Source: Arbacia lixula
Taxonomy: Eukaryota > Echinodermata > Echinoidea > Arbacioida > Arbaciidae
Assembly: GCA_963669155.1 (NCBI GenBank)
Contig: OZ022589.1
Span: 11,558,465 to 11,622,464 of the forward strand
DNA: 64,000 nucleotides
Direction: 5' to 3'
The position numbers and the translations under genes were made by a program. The first letter of the stretch is position 1; each line of letters begins with the position of its first letter. The notes below the pieces were generated by a model. It was not told the DNA's origin, made no database searches, and saw nothing but the letters and a program-made list of their open reading frames with translations. Below are positions 1 to 12,052 of the stretch, piece after piece.

Positions 1-1031
1 AACTAGTACGAGTACCAGTTGGATGAACTGGTCCTTAACTGTTTTTTTTTTTTTTTTTTTTTACCTGGGAAGTGTTACACCGTTCATGTTGGAGTGTCGC
101 ATCATAGAAGCTAGTGGGTTTTTTTTTTTTGGTAGTGTTGGTGTTTAGATTAGCCGTCCGTGGAAGCAGCCATTTGATTTCTTCGTAGTGTAAACTCTTG
201 TAATATGCGAGATGCACCAAAATCTTCAAGCTACCGGTAGACCTAAAGTGTAGGCCTAACAACCTTTAAATTCCGACCTGTCTTATAAAACAAACAATGC
301 ACAGTTTTAATGTTCGTGACGTTGAGGCGGTGCAGCGCACGGTAAACACCCTCTTCCCGTGCCTTGTACATCCCCAACGCACTCACAACCAACTGTGCGT
401 GAATGGTTTGCTGTAATTATGTGGAATGTTTCCTCTCGCTGGAAGTTTTTTTCCTGTTTCGGTGCAGACAAAGAGGAGACTTTCAAGCTCTACAGGGCAA
501 CTTGAAAAGGTTCTTCAATAGCGAGAGGCAAGCTATTTGCCAACTAAGCCATGAATGTCAACAGCACAGCCGAGGTTTGCGAAATGCTGACTGCGAAAGG
601 GCCACACAAACAATTGTTAAATCATTTTGTGTAGTGTATTGCACTACATGATTGCCATGAGACATATTGCATATCCATATTTCACATATCGTTGCAGATT
701 ATTGCTGGTAGAAAATGACCTCAGGTCAATTTCACTACTCACAGAGTAAAATGGGAATTCATTCGCTAGCCGACCACGTTTCAATCTGTTATCATGCAAA
801 TGTGGCAACAGCTATTCAGCTCTGAGAAGGAAGTCAAAGAACACTCCACCATGTGCACCTGCTTCTATTGTTGTTCCTGGTACACTGTAGAATGTTTTAC
901 ATCCATCGTCAAAGACAGCTTTATGAAAACATCTCGATCAGCAGTCTATAGTATTTATACAGTGGATTGTCCGACGATGGTGTAATTACGAACTGGTCTA
1001 TTGTTCGATCATGATAAGCACTACTTTATAG
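1..1031. other. No gene recognised; T-tract rich flank
   Basis: The stretch contains a run of about 22 T near position 41 and a second T run near 120. The short open frames at 403-651 and 794-985 show no motif, low-complexity bias or splice context that would mark them as exons. I see no supported gene here. Confidence 0.5.
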
Positions 1032-1754
1032 CAGGGATGTGTTATGGAAGGATATGAAGCAACTTTCTTCCTTTGAACCCATGTGCCAAGCCGCTGAAAA
1101 GTTATGTGTTCTCAACAGGTGCTTTTCAGGTGTTTGAACAATTATGAATATGATTGTGTGGCAACGGCTTCTCAGAGAGAACAAAAGAAATGTACAGTCT
1201 CATTTCGCTTGTCCCGTTCTGTTAATAGCATTAATACTTCCATGAGCATAACAGGTATCAGCAAACACAAATAAACAAGTTTTTCAAGTGAAATATCTCT
1301 GTTTCACGCAAACACACACAAACGCCGTTAATGATAATACACAGCTTAATATATCATTTTGAGAATGGTTGAATCCCCCAAATGCACAAGTTGTCGGAAA
1401 GTGAAGAAATTGGCCAATTTTGTAAGTAATACAAATAGCTTATGTGTCCGATTTTTAATGATTCCTCAATACTTTTCGAAACAAAAGCAGAGTAAAGGAT
1501 CTGTCATTATCAGCCGTTAACTTCCTTAAAGTTTGCAAACAAATTTGTCAAAAACAAAACGTCTACAGACAAATGAGAAAATAAAGAAATTTCTTTTCAA
1601 GTTGACATCAGCTAAATGTCGGCACGGCACATGGAACCTCAAAGCAATTTCATGATAATGGAATGCTTTTGACATTCATGAGCACGCTTTAGAACCCATA
1701 CAGATATTTGAATATATTATGCTCGAGTTTCTACTCCTTCGTAACACCTCCCTG
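1032..1754. mobile_element. hAT-like non-autonomous DNA transposon, copy 1
   Basis: The element begins CAGGGATGTGTTATGGAAGG and ends, on the opposite strand, CAGGGAGGTGTTACGAAGGA, which gives imperfect terminal inverted repeats of about 25 bp. It is flanked on both sides by TTTATAG (1025-1031 and 1755-1761), a 7-bp match where hAT elements make 8-bp target-site duplications. No transposase is encoded in its 723 bp. A diverged copy in opposite orientation lies at 62424-63129 and matches along most of its length. The hAT assignment rests on the CAGGG ends and duplication length; the element being mobile rests on the ends plus flanking repeats. Confidence 0.75.
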
Positions 1755-1940
1755 TTTATAGGACAGTTGAAAGTGCATTAAAAACGAGAGAGTTTTGTGT
1801 TTGTTGCTTGCAAATGGCACTCTTGCATGTGTATCAGATACCTGTAATACATACATACGGCAACGCTAGGACAAGCTACTTCCCTGGTCAATTTGAGGAC
1901 CGAAGGAAATGAGGTATGCCATGATCCGATGTAGGGGGTT

Positions 1941-2114
1941 AAGCAAATAATCAACGTCGGTGAAGGTAATGGGACGAAATATCACTTCCGAGGCGATCTG
2001 GATGTAGCTTTCTTTCCGAAGTTTTTAGCTGAGGAAAGATAGCGTATACATTCAGATCGCCGAGGAAGTGATAGTTCGTCTCATTGCCTGAAACCAAAAG
2101 TTGATTATTTGCTT
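1941..2114. repeat. Foldback (palindromic) repeat
   Basis: The left arm, starting AAGCAAATAATCAACG, is repeated inverted in the right arm ending TTGATTATTTGCTT. The arms are roughly 70 bp with mismatches and a short centre. The layout is that of a small palindromic MITE. No coding content is seen. Confidence 0.7.
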
Positions 2115-3423
2115 TATATTCCACATCTGATACCAATAATCTATAAAATAAATGACAATTTAACGTACAAAAGCATTCGTGTCGGTGCGGCTACATATTC
2201 ACGCGACGCTCCGAAACCCAGAAGCAAATTGACTTTGTGCACGTTGCTATATAGACTCTACAAATTCCAACGAACACTATGACATCCCGGGTATGACATG
2301 GTGATGCTAATTTCTAAGATTTTGACGGAAAAGCAAGAAGTAATCGAAATTCTCTTACCTGTGCGGTATCGGTGAGAACATAGATCCTCCGAGAATACTA
2401 TTCATAATTGTAATAAATTACAGGCAAGTGAAATTCTAGGTCAATTTTGGTACGAGGTGGTAGAGAATTGCACACTTGCTTTGGTGAAGTACTGTGTGGG
2501 GGAAATGGAAGGCTTGCATTGCTTTGTACGTACGCGCGCGGCGCAGCGCGCTATAACCAAAAATTTTAATTTCCGCGCGCGCACCGCGGTGTCGTCTGCG
2601 CCGATTGTCCGAGCTACGCACTTTTATTTCGCGCGTACTCAAAATATTGATCACGCGTTAGGACTGTGAGGAGTGAAGAGATCAGCAAAACCAAAAAGTA
2701 CTATCACCTACAGTGTAACGAACTTTTCTGCTCAGGTGATCAGATGGGAAAAACTACGCTTCATCACGTGATCAACTCTTAACCAATCATATAGCAACAT
2801 TCTTAGTATGTGGAATATAATATCGTTTATCTGATTTGACAAACTATATCCAGAATGCTACAAACGTTTGTCATTATAGGTATGCGTCCCTCTTTTCCTC
2901 CATCCTAATTGAAATCATGATGCATAAACATCAGAATCAATATCTTGCTTCTTTTTTGGCGAATTGAGAATTTTCTTTCACGAAATGAAAATGGTGAACT
3001 GATTTTACAAAAGAGAGCATGGAAAGCCAAGAAGGAGAGAGGAGCTGACTTTATAGATAAAATGCTATACAAGGGGGCGGGGGAGATTCTAATTTTGTAT
3101 TTTCTCACTGAAACAAGGTGGAGAATGATATATGTAAGTCCCATTTTTCTTATACAGTATCCGCATATAACACTCGAGTGATTGGCACGATATATGTTGT
3201 CTTTAGTATGACAATTTATTCAACTTTGGCCTTTAAAAGCTCTCTTGGAACATTTTGAAGAAGAAACCAAGGCAACTTAAAATGAAAACGCGATACAGGA
3301 CCATAGGTATTAGTACAGCACGTTCAATTCCTGCTTAATGTGGTTTGATGGACAAAACCAGACGTATTGATGATGCCTCATAGACCGTGACAGGTTGCAC
3401 ACTGTACCGAGGTCATAACAAAG
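2115..3423. other. Intergenic; contains a CpG-dense patch at 2525-2640
   Basis: No gene is supported. At 2525-2640 there is a compact stretch with many CG dinucleotides, including alternating GCGCGC runs, in otherwise AT-rich DNA. A similar CG-dense patch lies at 15780-16090, so both may come from one repeat family and neither need be a promoter. Confidence 0.4.
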
Positions 3424-3557
3424 ACGATTTCAGATTTACGTCACGCGTGACGTAAATAGTGCATGTCATGACTTGAAACTTCTTGTTTCCATGGACAAGA
3501 AGTTTCAAGTCATGACATGCAATATTTACGTCACACGGGACGTAAATCTGAAATCGT
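3424..3557. repeat. Near-perfect palindromic MITE with nested palindromes
   Basis: The 134-bp unit starts ACGATTTCAGATTTACGTCA and ends with its inverted copy. The arms are about 60 bp and the centre includes TTTCCATGG. A smaller palindrome, TTACGTCACGCGTGACGTAA, sits in the left arm and a diverged form of it in the right arm. It would form a cruciform or hairpin. No open frame is conserved. Confidence 0.8.
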
Positions 3558-3859
3558 GTGATACAGGTGTGATACACAATGGTCATTGTGAAGCATATCC
3601 CGGCTGTGACGTACACACAACGCCACTTTCCCTTAGGCGATTTCGTAGGTCAGGAAGAGAGTCAATTTAGTGAAATTTGACGTTCATTAAACACATAAAT
3701 GAACACTTTCATGGCATGTTAGTTGCATAAATTGCTTTAATAACTCATTCAATTATAAAATAAACTATATTTATTTGATTTTATTTCCTATGAATATCAC
3801 CTTTAAGCACATGGATATACATCGCTTTGAACAAGGTTTGATGCCGCCACTTAATGTTC

Positions 3860-4470
3860 ATGACTAGCAGCTGCTCTCAACAATATTATGCATGCGCGAT
3901 TGTGTCACGTTCACCTGGATTTCATAATAGGTCATACGCATTCCTATACATGCATACATTTCAGCTTTCCCTGCTGAACTTTTAATTTTGTCACTAAGTG
4001 CTTCTTACGTAGTTAAAAAGGACGAGCGAATACGAAATTTGATACTTTTTGAGATGGAAATACTAGCTTGGGCGCGGTTGGCCGCGTTTTTCATGTTACT
4101 TGTCCGAAAGGAAAATATCTGAAAGTAACGTTTCATGCAATTTTGTAAGCAGGTATGATGCAGAACATGGTGAAATTGATACTTTTATACTGCAACTTGA
4201 TATCACGTTTAGAGCTTTTTTGCCATATTGTAACACCATTCCTCGATTGAATCTTCACTGATGCATCGTAGGTATACATGTCACAACTGCGCAAGCATAT
4301 GGGGTGAGGATATTTCCCCAAATTCTTCTGCGCATCCGATTTTGTTTATGCGTCAAATGCAGGCAAAACTCATACAGAGAATCGGCGGCATTGAACGTCG
4401 AGATCAAAGAAAAAATCTTTGACAAGGATTCTTTTGTGACTAGAAGGAGAGTACAATGAATCTGCATTAA
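3860..4470. repeat. Interspersed repeat, copy A
   Basis: The segment around 4325-4450, containing CTTCTGCGCATCC followed by TTTGTTTATGCGTCAAAT, recurs at 42240-42370 and 43435-43565. The preceding few hundred bases also resemble 42010-42240. It is an interspersed family of unknown class with no coding content recognised. Confidence 0.6.
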
Positions 4471-4509
4471 TTAAACGGCTGATGGATATCCACGTGCTTA
4501 AACATCCCT

Positions 4510-4997
4510 GGTGTCAGTGGGTGTCGTGAGTCTGTGTGTGTCTGTCTGTGATTGTGTCCGTGTGTGTCTGCTTGAATGTATGTATGTGTTGTCTTTTAGT
4601 CTGTGTGTTTAAGCGTAAGTATTTGTATGTCTGTATGTGTATGTGTGTTTTGTGTCTATGCATTGGTAGTGCGTGTGAAAAATATGGGATTACATGTATA
4701 CTGGCGGTGTATGTATGTAGTGTGTGGGTAAATGATATAACATGTATACAGTATGTGTCTCTCTCTCTCTGTTCGTGTGTGTATGTATGTGTATGTGCCT
4801 CTGTACGTATGCGTCTATGCCTCTGTATGTGCATCTACACACAAACGTGCATACAGACACACACACAGACAAACACACAAACAGACATAGACAAACGTAT
4901 ATACACAAACATACACACAGACACACAGGTAGACACACAACAGACACAACAGACACACAAACAGACACAAAGAGACAGACGGATACACACACACACG

Positions 4998-5054
<57 letters not shown>

Positions 5055-5056
5055 TC
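4510..5056. repeat. TG-rich block followed by CA-rich block (mirror microsatellite)
   Basis: From 4510 to about 4835 the + strand is TG/TCTG rich, and from about 4836 to 5056 it is CA/CAGA rich. The two halves are therefore imperfect inverted repeats of each other. Long open frames in several frames are products of this composition (Cys/Val or His/Thr runs) and are not genes. Confidence 0.85.
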
Positions 5057-5083
5057 GCAATCGATTTAATGTGCTTTGATAAT

Positions 5084-5136
5084 GGTTGGCGACAATTTGT
5101 TCTGTCGACTCCGGGCACAAATTGTCGCCGGCGACA
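5084..5136. repeat. Short inverted repeat
   Basis: GGCGACAATTTGT and its inverted copy ACAAATTGTCGCC lie about 15 bp apart just after the CA microsatellite, giving a strong short hairpin. Its function is unknown. Confidence 0.6.
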
Positions 5137-5261
5137 AACATACAGACAGCAGAACAGAATGGTGGCAATCTTCCTACCTTACTATGTATGGACACACAAG
5201 AGAACATACACTTGATTAAAGGGGCGACGAATTAAAATAGTACATTAGTTTTAATTAAAAT

Positions 5262-6820
5262 AACAATTGTTTGATTACAAGAAGGTTCCATAATGTTCCC
5301 GTCCATGTTGTATGTTTTTGGTAGGTTACACAGAAGCAAAGGAGGCATCTCTCCTGCAGCGGAGAGTCACAACACAATCCCTGGCCAAGCAGAACATCAG
5401 CTCTCGACAACAGACAGAAGGTGGACTCGAAGAACGAGAAAAGGACAACGTAAAGACTTACCCAGCGACGGATCTCACAGCTCCGGACACGGAGCAACGG
5501 CGGGCTCGGCCATGGGTCATACTTGCAACAACGAATAGCGGTTTCCTGGATTTCACCCAAAACTGGTTGGAAAGTCTGAAGAGATGCGGGATTCGTGACC
5601 ACGTGACAATCATAGCCGAAGATACCGCCGCACGCGACGCGCTTAAAAATTTGACTGGTATAAAACTTGATATAAAAGTGACTGAACAACCTAACTTGCC
5701 GGGTAAGATTCTGAAGTTTGGGTCGAAAAATTACAAACAGCTGGTGAACAAACGACCAGCGTACATTCTACAATACTTGAAGAAAGGTGTGGACGTTCTC
5801 TTTAGTGACGTCGATACTGTCTGGTTACAGAATCCGCTTCCGTATTTCGTCGGCGACTTCGACGTCCATTTCCAAAGGGATGTATACAACCCGAAGCTAC
5901 CCCTCGTGATATGCGCCGGGTTCGCCTACTACAGCGCCACCAACGCCACTATCGGATTAATCAACAGATGGTTGCAGAAGATACGATTGAGCCCACTTAC
6001 TCCCGACCAGCGGCTGTTGAATCAGCTCATACAGCAGAGATCTGTTCGCAATATGTTAAGAATCAACTTTCTCGACCAGAAGCAGTTTCTGAACGGGAGA
6101 GACTATTTCAACGAGGCGACGAGGATAAATATCGGAAATGTCAAACCGGTTATGGTTCATAATAACTTTGCAACGCAACATGAAGTTAAGATAAAACGAT
6201 TTAAAAATGCCAGCATGTGGTACTTGAATTAGCCAAGGTGACAATTAATTTGACTTCTTATCTTTTCATCATTATCATCCTATATATATTTCTATCAATT
6301 AAATATCAGTGGAGTAATTTAGTGTCTACAGATCATATGTGGCTCAATGGTTATGTCCAATTGTTGGCAATAGGCTTTTTCCGACCTAACGGGTTGTGTT
6401 CTCGGTATTGAAATACAATACCTATAAAATACCTAACTGTTGTTTTAGTATTGATGTTATTAGCACCCTCTCTCCCTCCCCGTCCCCTCTCTGTCTTTCT
6501 CTCTATTGGTGTCTCATTCTCCCCTCTCTTGATATGAAATAGAGAAGGCCCCGACAAATGCATCATCTTCATCGTGATGTAAGAACTTTCTAATTTATAA
6601 CCTTCTCCTTTTTTATGAAGATATACATGTAGCTTAACAATGATATTTTAGTCAAAATATGAATGTCATATACAATTTACTTCGGACCATTGGAAATCAA
6701 AGGCCATCACGAAGTATATTTGACATATATCTGGCACGAATAATGTCATGCAGCTGACGAAAGAGCAGTTTACATCCATTTTTATACAATAGTAAATCGA
6801 GCACATTTATGTTTACATTT
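5262..6820. repeat. Segmental duplication unit 1 (partner 11988-13575)
   Basis: The block from before the glycosyltransferase exon, through the exon and its 3' flank, aligns with 11988-13575 in the same orientation. The match continues well past the stop codon, including TGTGGCTCAATGGTTATGTCC and the segment TCACGAAGTATATTTGACATA or its variant. The exon part is nearly identical and the flanks are more diverged, so selection or gene conversion has probably preserved the exon. Confidence 0.8.
5325..6232 (+). CDS. Terminal exon of a nucleotide-diphospho-sugar transferase (RGXT/xylosyltransferase-like), copy 1
   Basis: The exon encodes about 300 residues and stops at TAG 6232. The first part is a low-complexity Gln/Glu-rich stem. 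The domain starts near PWVILATTNSGFLDFTQNWL and contains VLFSDVDTVW, in which DVD is the metal and nucleotide-sugar binding DXD motif, followed by LQNPLPYF and a FDVHFQRD segment. This is the pattern of the Nucleotid_trans family that includes plant UDP-xylose rhamnogalacturonan xylosyltransferases and animal relatives; the acceptor is unknown. An ATG at 5312 is in frame, but TTTTTGGTAG just before 5325 looks like a splice acceptor and is conserved in copy 2. The real start, probably a cytosolic tail and membrane anchor, is therefore expected in an upstream exon I could not find. Type II Golgi topology is inferred from the family. Confidence 0.75.
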
Positions 6821-8700
6821 CCAATAATGTAAATATTCATATAGTAAATATTATTTATATTCATTATAGTCACATTCCTCAATTATATAACTAGAAATCT
6901 CTCATGTTACTGATTTGATATTTCATTAGTCTGCACCCACAGAAAAGAAATTGATAATCACTTTGTATTTTGATAGTCTGGACATTGAGTATTAATACCA
7001 AGAAATATCGAGTATATCATTAGTCTGTACTGTTTAGTAAATTTCATACCCCTTCGTACACGATCATCAATAGGCTGTACTATATATTATCCTCCATGTA
7101 TGTTGGAAGAGATTCGAATAATTCGAATTGTTTGTAGGACTCATTATTGCTTGAACTCCATACATGTGCACAAATTGTACAATTCATATTACTGCATGGA
7201 ATTTATTCTCATTACAGTCACATTCCTCAATTATAGAACCAGTAATCCTTTATGTTACTGATTTGATAGTCGCTTAGTATCCACCACAGAAAAGTCAAAA
7301 GAGCAATGTGCATGATGGAAGTCTGTATATTTGTTTGATGATAATACATTTTGTTTAATAATTATGTATTTTGTTCAACTGTTTGTTATTTGTGTCATTT
7401 CTTTCCCATATATCTTGAGATAGCCCGGGGACTACAATGGATAGCTTCACTTTTGTGGATCCTGACCCACACGCTCTTTCTTTCTGTTATCTTTATTCTA
7501 TGGTATCATGTCCTTTGTTCCGTTATCTGTGAATATTTTACCATTATTTTTAACACCATAATCAGTCTAATGGTGAAGTATATTGCTGCTTACCATGGTA
7601 GCCGTGTATCCCCAAACATGTAAAACCCCTTTCATCTTGTTAATTGGATCCAAAAACATGTTTCTCGATAAACACAATACTAATGTTGAGAGAAAAGACG
7701 AAAGTAGGACGAAATTCCTCATTTCAATCCTTCGCGGCAGCCATCTTGGACGCCACAAGGTGAGCGCTCCATGCCATCTTAGATATCAATACATACAACC
7801 CATAGATGAGTAATCAGCAGTGAAAAATAGCTATAGCCGAGGTTTGATGATCATGACCCTTGGATGCTGAACTTTCATCTTCATACTGACAACAGGACAA
7901 CTTTTAATATTATATCCTACTGTACATAGATTGAATCCTGTATTGTGATTGGTTCAAACAACATCATGTGACCAAATATATTTCAAGTATGATGTTGCGT
8001 GACGTCAGACCTAGAAATATTTTTTACTTTACCGATATTCCGACGTCATTATTTCAGAAAACTACGTAAACTGTAAGAGGACAACATTTAATAATGGAGA
8101 TAATCATGTTAGTATGCACTGTAATGTGATGGTCAAGCATCAATTAATGCATTAAAAATACCCTACCGTGGGAGGGGGACACCCTCTCCTACCCCCTTCC
8201 CGCTTGGGTGCTCCATTTCCTGGCCAGGGACTCCCAAGTCCAACCCCCCCCCCCCCCTTCTTCCACCCTTTCACGGGAATTCGACACCTCAACCCACAAT
8301 GACGGCAGTACGGTTCTACCGTGTAATCGTAGCACAGGTATTATTTGAAATGACCTCCCACGAATTGCAACATAAAATGTTTTAACGGTTAATCTACAAG
8401 CTCCTCCCCTCACGGCCACTATATCCGCAGAATGGCAAGGACGGTCGGAAGTTCAGAACCATTGGGGTAGGGCCTATCATAATTATTCTGGACAGTTCTC
8501 GAAAGAGAAATGGTCGCACACGAAGCTTTGTCTTCAACTTCAAGCCACTAAAGATCGTTTGTGCTTCAAACGATAAAAGCAAGATACCACACACGATCTT
8601 TCTACAAAAGGTGAGTGGAGTACCCCTATCGCCCTTATGAGAACAAAAAAAATGTTTTGCAATGGTTCCACAGTACGGTAAAAGCATGGTAAGAATCCGT
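6233..8700. other. 3' flank of copy 1 and intergenic DNA
   Basis: No gene is supported. Up to about 6820 the sequence is the duplicated 3' flank. An internal direct duplication pairs 6857-6945 with 7210-7298, both containing AGTCACATTCCTCAATTATA. In copy 1 the site matching the copy 2 AATAAA reads AATTAA, so its poly(A) site may differ. Confidence 0.5.
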
Positions 8701-8727
8701 TAAAACCAATGTTTTAACGTACCGTGG

Positions 8728-9082
8728 ATCCATTGTGAAATTATCGCATAAAGGCGGTAAATTGGAACGGACAAACGATGGTGAAACCATGGAACTACCC
8801 GTAAAACCATTAAGAAGACGGTAAAACTATGGTTAAACAAAGGTATACCCATATTTTTACCACCATATGTCTGTTCCAACTTACCATCTTAATACTGAGG
8901 TCCATTGTGATCCATTGTGAAATCATCGCATAAAGGCGGTAAATTGGAACGGACAAACGATGGTGAAACCATGGAACTACCCGTAAAACCATTAAGAAGA
9001 CGGTAAAACTATGGTTAAACAAAGGTATACCCATATTTTTACCACCATATGTCTGTTCCAACTTACCATCTTAATACTGAGG
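8728..9082. repeat. Tandem duplication of a ~180-bp unit
   Basis: Two nearly identical units, starting near 8728 and 8909, both contain TCGCATAAAGGCGGTAAATT and end near ACTTACCATCTTAATACTGA. The flanks carry related TATGGTTTTAAC-type motifs in both orientations, so the unit may be the inside of a small transposon. No coding content. Confidence 0.8.
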
Positions 9083-9219
9083 TTCTATTATAATTTCACC
9101 GTCATTTCACCACGGTTTAACACCAGTACGAATGGGGTTTAACTATGGTGAAACCATGGTTATCTAAAGATGAAGCAAACAATCCTAAAATGTATAATGA
9201 TTGTATGGCATAGATGCAT

Positions 9220-9440
9220 CCATTCATTTACAAATAATTTGTTGATTTTAGCATTGTATGCGTATCAACATATCGTTTATCAACTTTCTCAAACCTAATC
9301 TGATTTTGTGATTGTTATTGCATGGTTGAGTACACACAATATTAAAGGCATAATGGGGATATTCAATTGCATGGTAATCGCAACATATTTTCAGGTTAAA
9401 TGAAAGGTGAATGTCACCTATCTTTCTGAACATGTGTTAT
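9220..9440 (-). repeat. Inverted copy of the 10005-10190 sequence
   Basis: On the minus strand this segment reads TTCAATATTGTG-like sequence followed by ACTCAACCATGCAAT, matching 10005-10190 on the plus strand over about 170 bp. The translated similarity is interrupted by stops in this copy. The class of the repeat is unknown. Confidence 0.6.
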
Positions 9441-10004
9441 TGCGTTACATACACATTTCCATTATGTCATGCTTGAGTAGTTTCACAGTTGATGCTCAAA
9501 ATCAAATTTAAATCATGAATATCAAATATGCTGCGAGGAAGACTAATTTAGGATTTTAGAATTTAATGTGCAACTCTATGTCTACAATGAATTATTCACG
9601 CATTGAGTGATAATGGATGATATGTTCTCTTAAAATATCTATCGCAAGCGAATACATACATTTATATCAGTAGTGGTAATCCTATCACCATATCACATTT
9701 TCGGTTAAGTACAGACTTCCTGGTAACAGAGAACAATGTCTTTTATGAATGATCAAGCAACATGATTATTATTTAGTTCTTCCATGAAACAAAAGCAAAA
9801 CATATAAACATAAACTTCGAACTGTATGAATAGAAAATTCAACATGTAATATTGCATAACCTTGGGGCTTGTCAGCACATATTTTTGCTTTCTTCTTCCT
9901 ACCTCTGGTAAGGAAGAACTATCGGATCGCAGAGGTCACATCCCTGTTACCTCTCTACTCATTAGCTTTTCACGCTTTCTGGTTTACAGTCCTTGTCAGA
10001 ACTA

Positions 10005-10190
10005 CACTCATTTCGAATATATAAATTGTGCCTTCAATATTGTGTTCACTCAACCATGCAATATCAATCACCGAATCAGCAAAAGTTTGAGAAGAGTTAA
10101 TAATGGATATGATGATACACTAAATGCTAAGATCAACAAATTATTAGAAAATAGGAATGCATTTATGCCACATGATGAGTAAATTTCATG
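10005..10190 (+). repeat. Repeat copy with an open frame of unknown function
   Basis: An open frame ends at 10182 and contains NIVFTQPCNINHRISKSLRR. The segment is preceded by an acceptor-like CTTTCTGGTTTACAG at about 9976-9990. An inverted, stop-containing copy lies at 9220-9440. It could be an exon remnant duplicated with a repeat, or a chance open frame; I do not recognise the peptide. Confidence 0.35.
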
Positions 10191-10199
10191 ATTTTAAAG

Positions 10200-11650
10200 T
10201 GTGCTCACTCAACCATGACACGGCGTTTTTCCGGGATTCGAAGTTCATTCAAAGTGTATTTGGTTGAATACAGACAGAACATTGAATAAAAGTCAACAAA
10301 ATGCTATTGGTAGAAACAGAAACAAAATTATTGACAAGAGTATAATAATCTATACATGTATTCTAAATTCTGACTTCATTTAATTGAAATCTATGTAAAA
10401 TGTCTAACATTAAAACCTGTTATCAGTGAAACTTAGTGTTTGAATTAGTGGCTCAGCACAAGACCAGTTTGTGATTCTTTCCAAAATACTGATCATGGGC
10501 AACCAGGATAACTGCCCTATTTCAATACACAATAACAAATATAATTTGTTACAGTGGAAAAAAATACAACTTGCACCTAAACGGTTGGTACATATCGTGT
10601 GGGGATTGCACTGGTAATAATGACAACACATGTTTAATGTTGATAAAGTGGTTTCATCACTATTCACTGCACGACTATGACTACTAGGGACATTAATGAG
10701 CACATGACCCATGTAACATCGAAGAAGGAATTGAGAACATTCAAAGATGTCCACCTTTAAAATGTATTTCATCAATTGAAGTAGCAGGGGATATTTTACC
10801 TCATTCTACAGGCTGCAAGCCATACCCCTCAGGTGTCATGTAGACATGTGGTGCACCTGTGCGTACATATGTATTGGATATATCAATGACAATAAATACT
10901 TAAGAGAAAAAAATAATTCAACATTTTCGGGGGCTACTTTTTGAGCACATTGGCCGATTTGGCAACAATTTTACATTGTGTCTATGGAAATTTTGGGGGC
11001 TCTTTTAACATTTCCAGGGCTCTTTTAAGTATTTAAGCCCCCATGTATCATTTTCCCTTAAATAGTCATAAATCTACAGTGTGTATTAAAATCTATTTTG
11101 AACATGAATTATTTTCATTCTAGAATTACATCAATGAAAAAAAAATGTTTTGTATACGGCATAATGGAATATGTTGTAATATCAATAATTACTTTTGTTT
11201 AAAAAGCAGTTCTCTTAAAGTATTAAAATCAAGTAAATATGCATGAAGCAACCGTTTATAGGCGTTGCTACATTATGAAAAGGGTATTTTCCCATAGCAA
11301 TCATTGAAGTAAAACCATTTTGATTGTATCAAACAGGCAATGGAAACCCTCATCAATATTGAAAGGAAGGTTTTGGTACATGTAATCAACACTATTTCCT
11401 TCACTGGCTAGACATAATATTTTTTCATCAAAAGAGGAAATGGCTTGTAATCACCCAAAGAGTACATTACACTATTTAACTTACAATGATACCTGACTAT
11501 GACTGCTATGAATCAAATAGATGTACACCACATCCCCCCTTCCCCAGCCTATTGGCAATACCTTTCAATAATCAATAACATGGCCAGTAACTTATGAGTG
11601 TACCCACTTATGAGTTTATCTTGAAGTCGGAAGACATTAAGCACCAATTC
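10200..11650. other. Intergenic, AT-rich, no gene recognised
   Basis: No motif-bearing frame is visible. The 121-residue open frame on the minus strand at 10410-10775 shows no family features. ACTCAACCATG at 10207 echoes the repeat at 10005-10190. Confidence 0.4.
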
Positions 11651-11654
11651 ATAC

Positions 11655-11860
11655 TTCACTAATTTAAACACAACAAAAAGGTAACCCCCCCCCCCCCTCA
11701 GGAAAACAGCATAACTTATTATTAAAGAGGTTTTGGGCAAAATCATTTGGCAGGATTGTTTTTAAACTTATTGACTAACTTATGTGAGAAAATCACATCA
11801 ATCCAATTAGTCATGCATGAGTGGGCAAATTTGAAAGGCAAAAATGACAAGGACAAGGAT
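11655..11860. repeat. Single-arm copy of the 21783-22457 foldback element
   Basis: The segment contains AAGAGGTTTTGGGCAAAAT, then GGCAGGATTGTT and AATCACATCAATCCAATTAG. These occur in the same order, inverted, in the right arm of the element at 21783-22457. A poly-C tract replaces part of the arm end. Confidence 0.7.
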
Positions 11861-12052
11861 TTTTCAAAAGACACCTTCGTCGAGAGAGAAAACGAAGAGA
11901 AATGCACATAACCAGACACTTACACAGTCATAGGTAATGTGTTTATGAAAATTTAACACTGAAATAATACATTTGTTGTGATATAATAACAACTTTTTTG
12001 ATGGAAAACGCTTCCATATAACGTTCCCGTTCATGGTTTATGCTTTTGGTAG

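Noticed and set aside
4536-5207. Long open frames up to 177 residues on both strands, Cys/Val- or His/Thr-rich
   Set aside because: They are products of the TG and CA microsatellite, which keeps several frames open at once; no domain or splice context.
5312-5324. ATG 5312 as the true start of the glycosyltransferase
   Set aside because: It lies just before a conserved acceptor-like site and would give no membrane anchor; an upstream exon is more likely.
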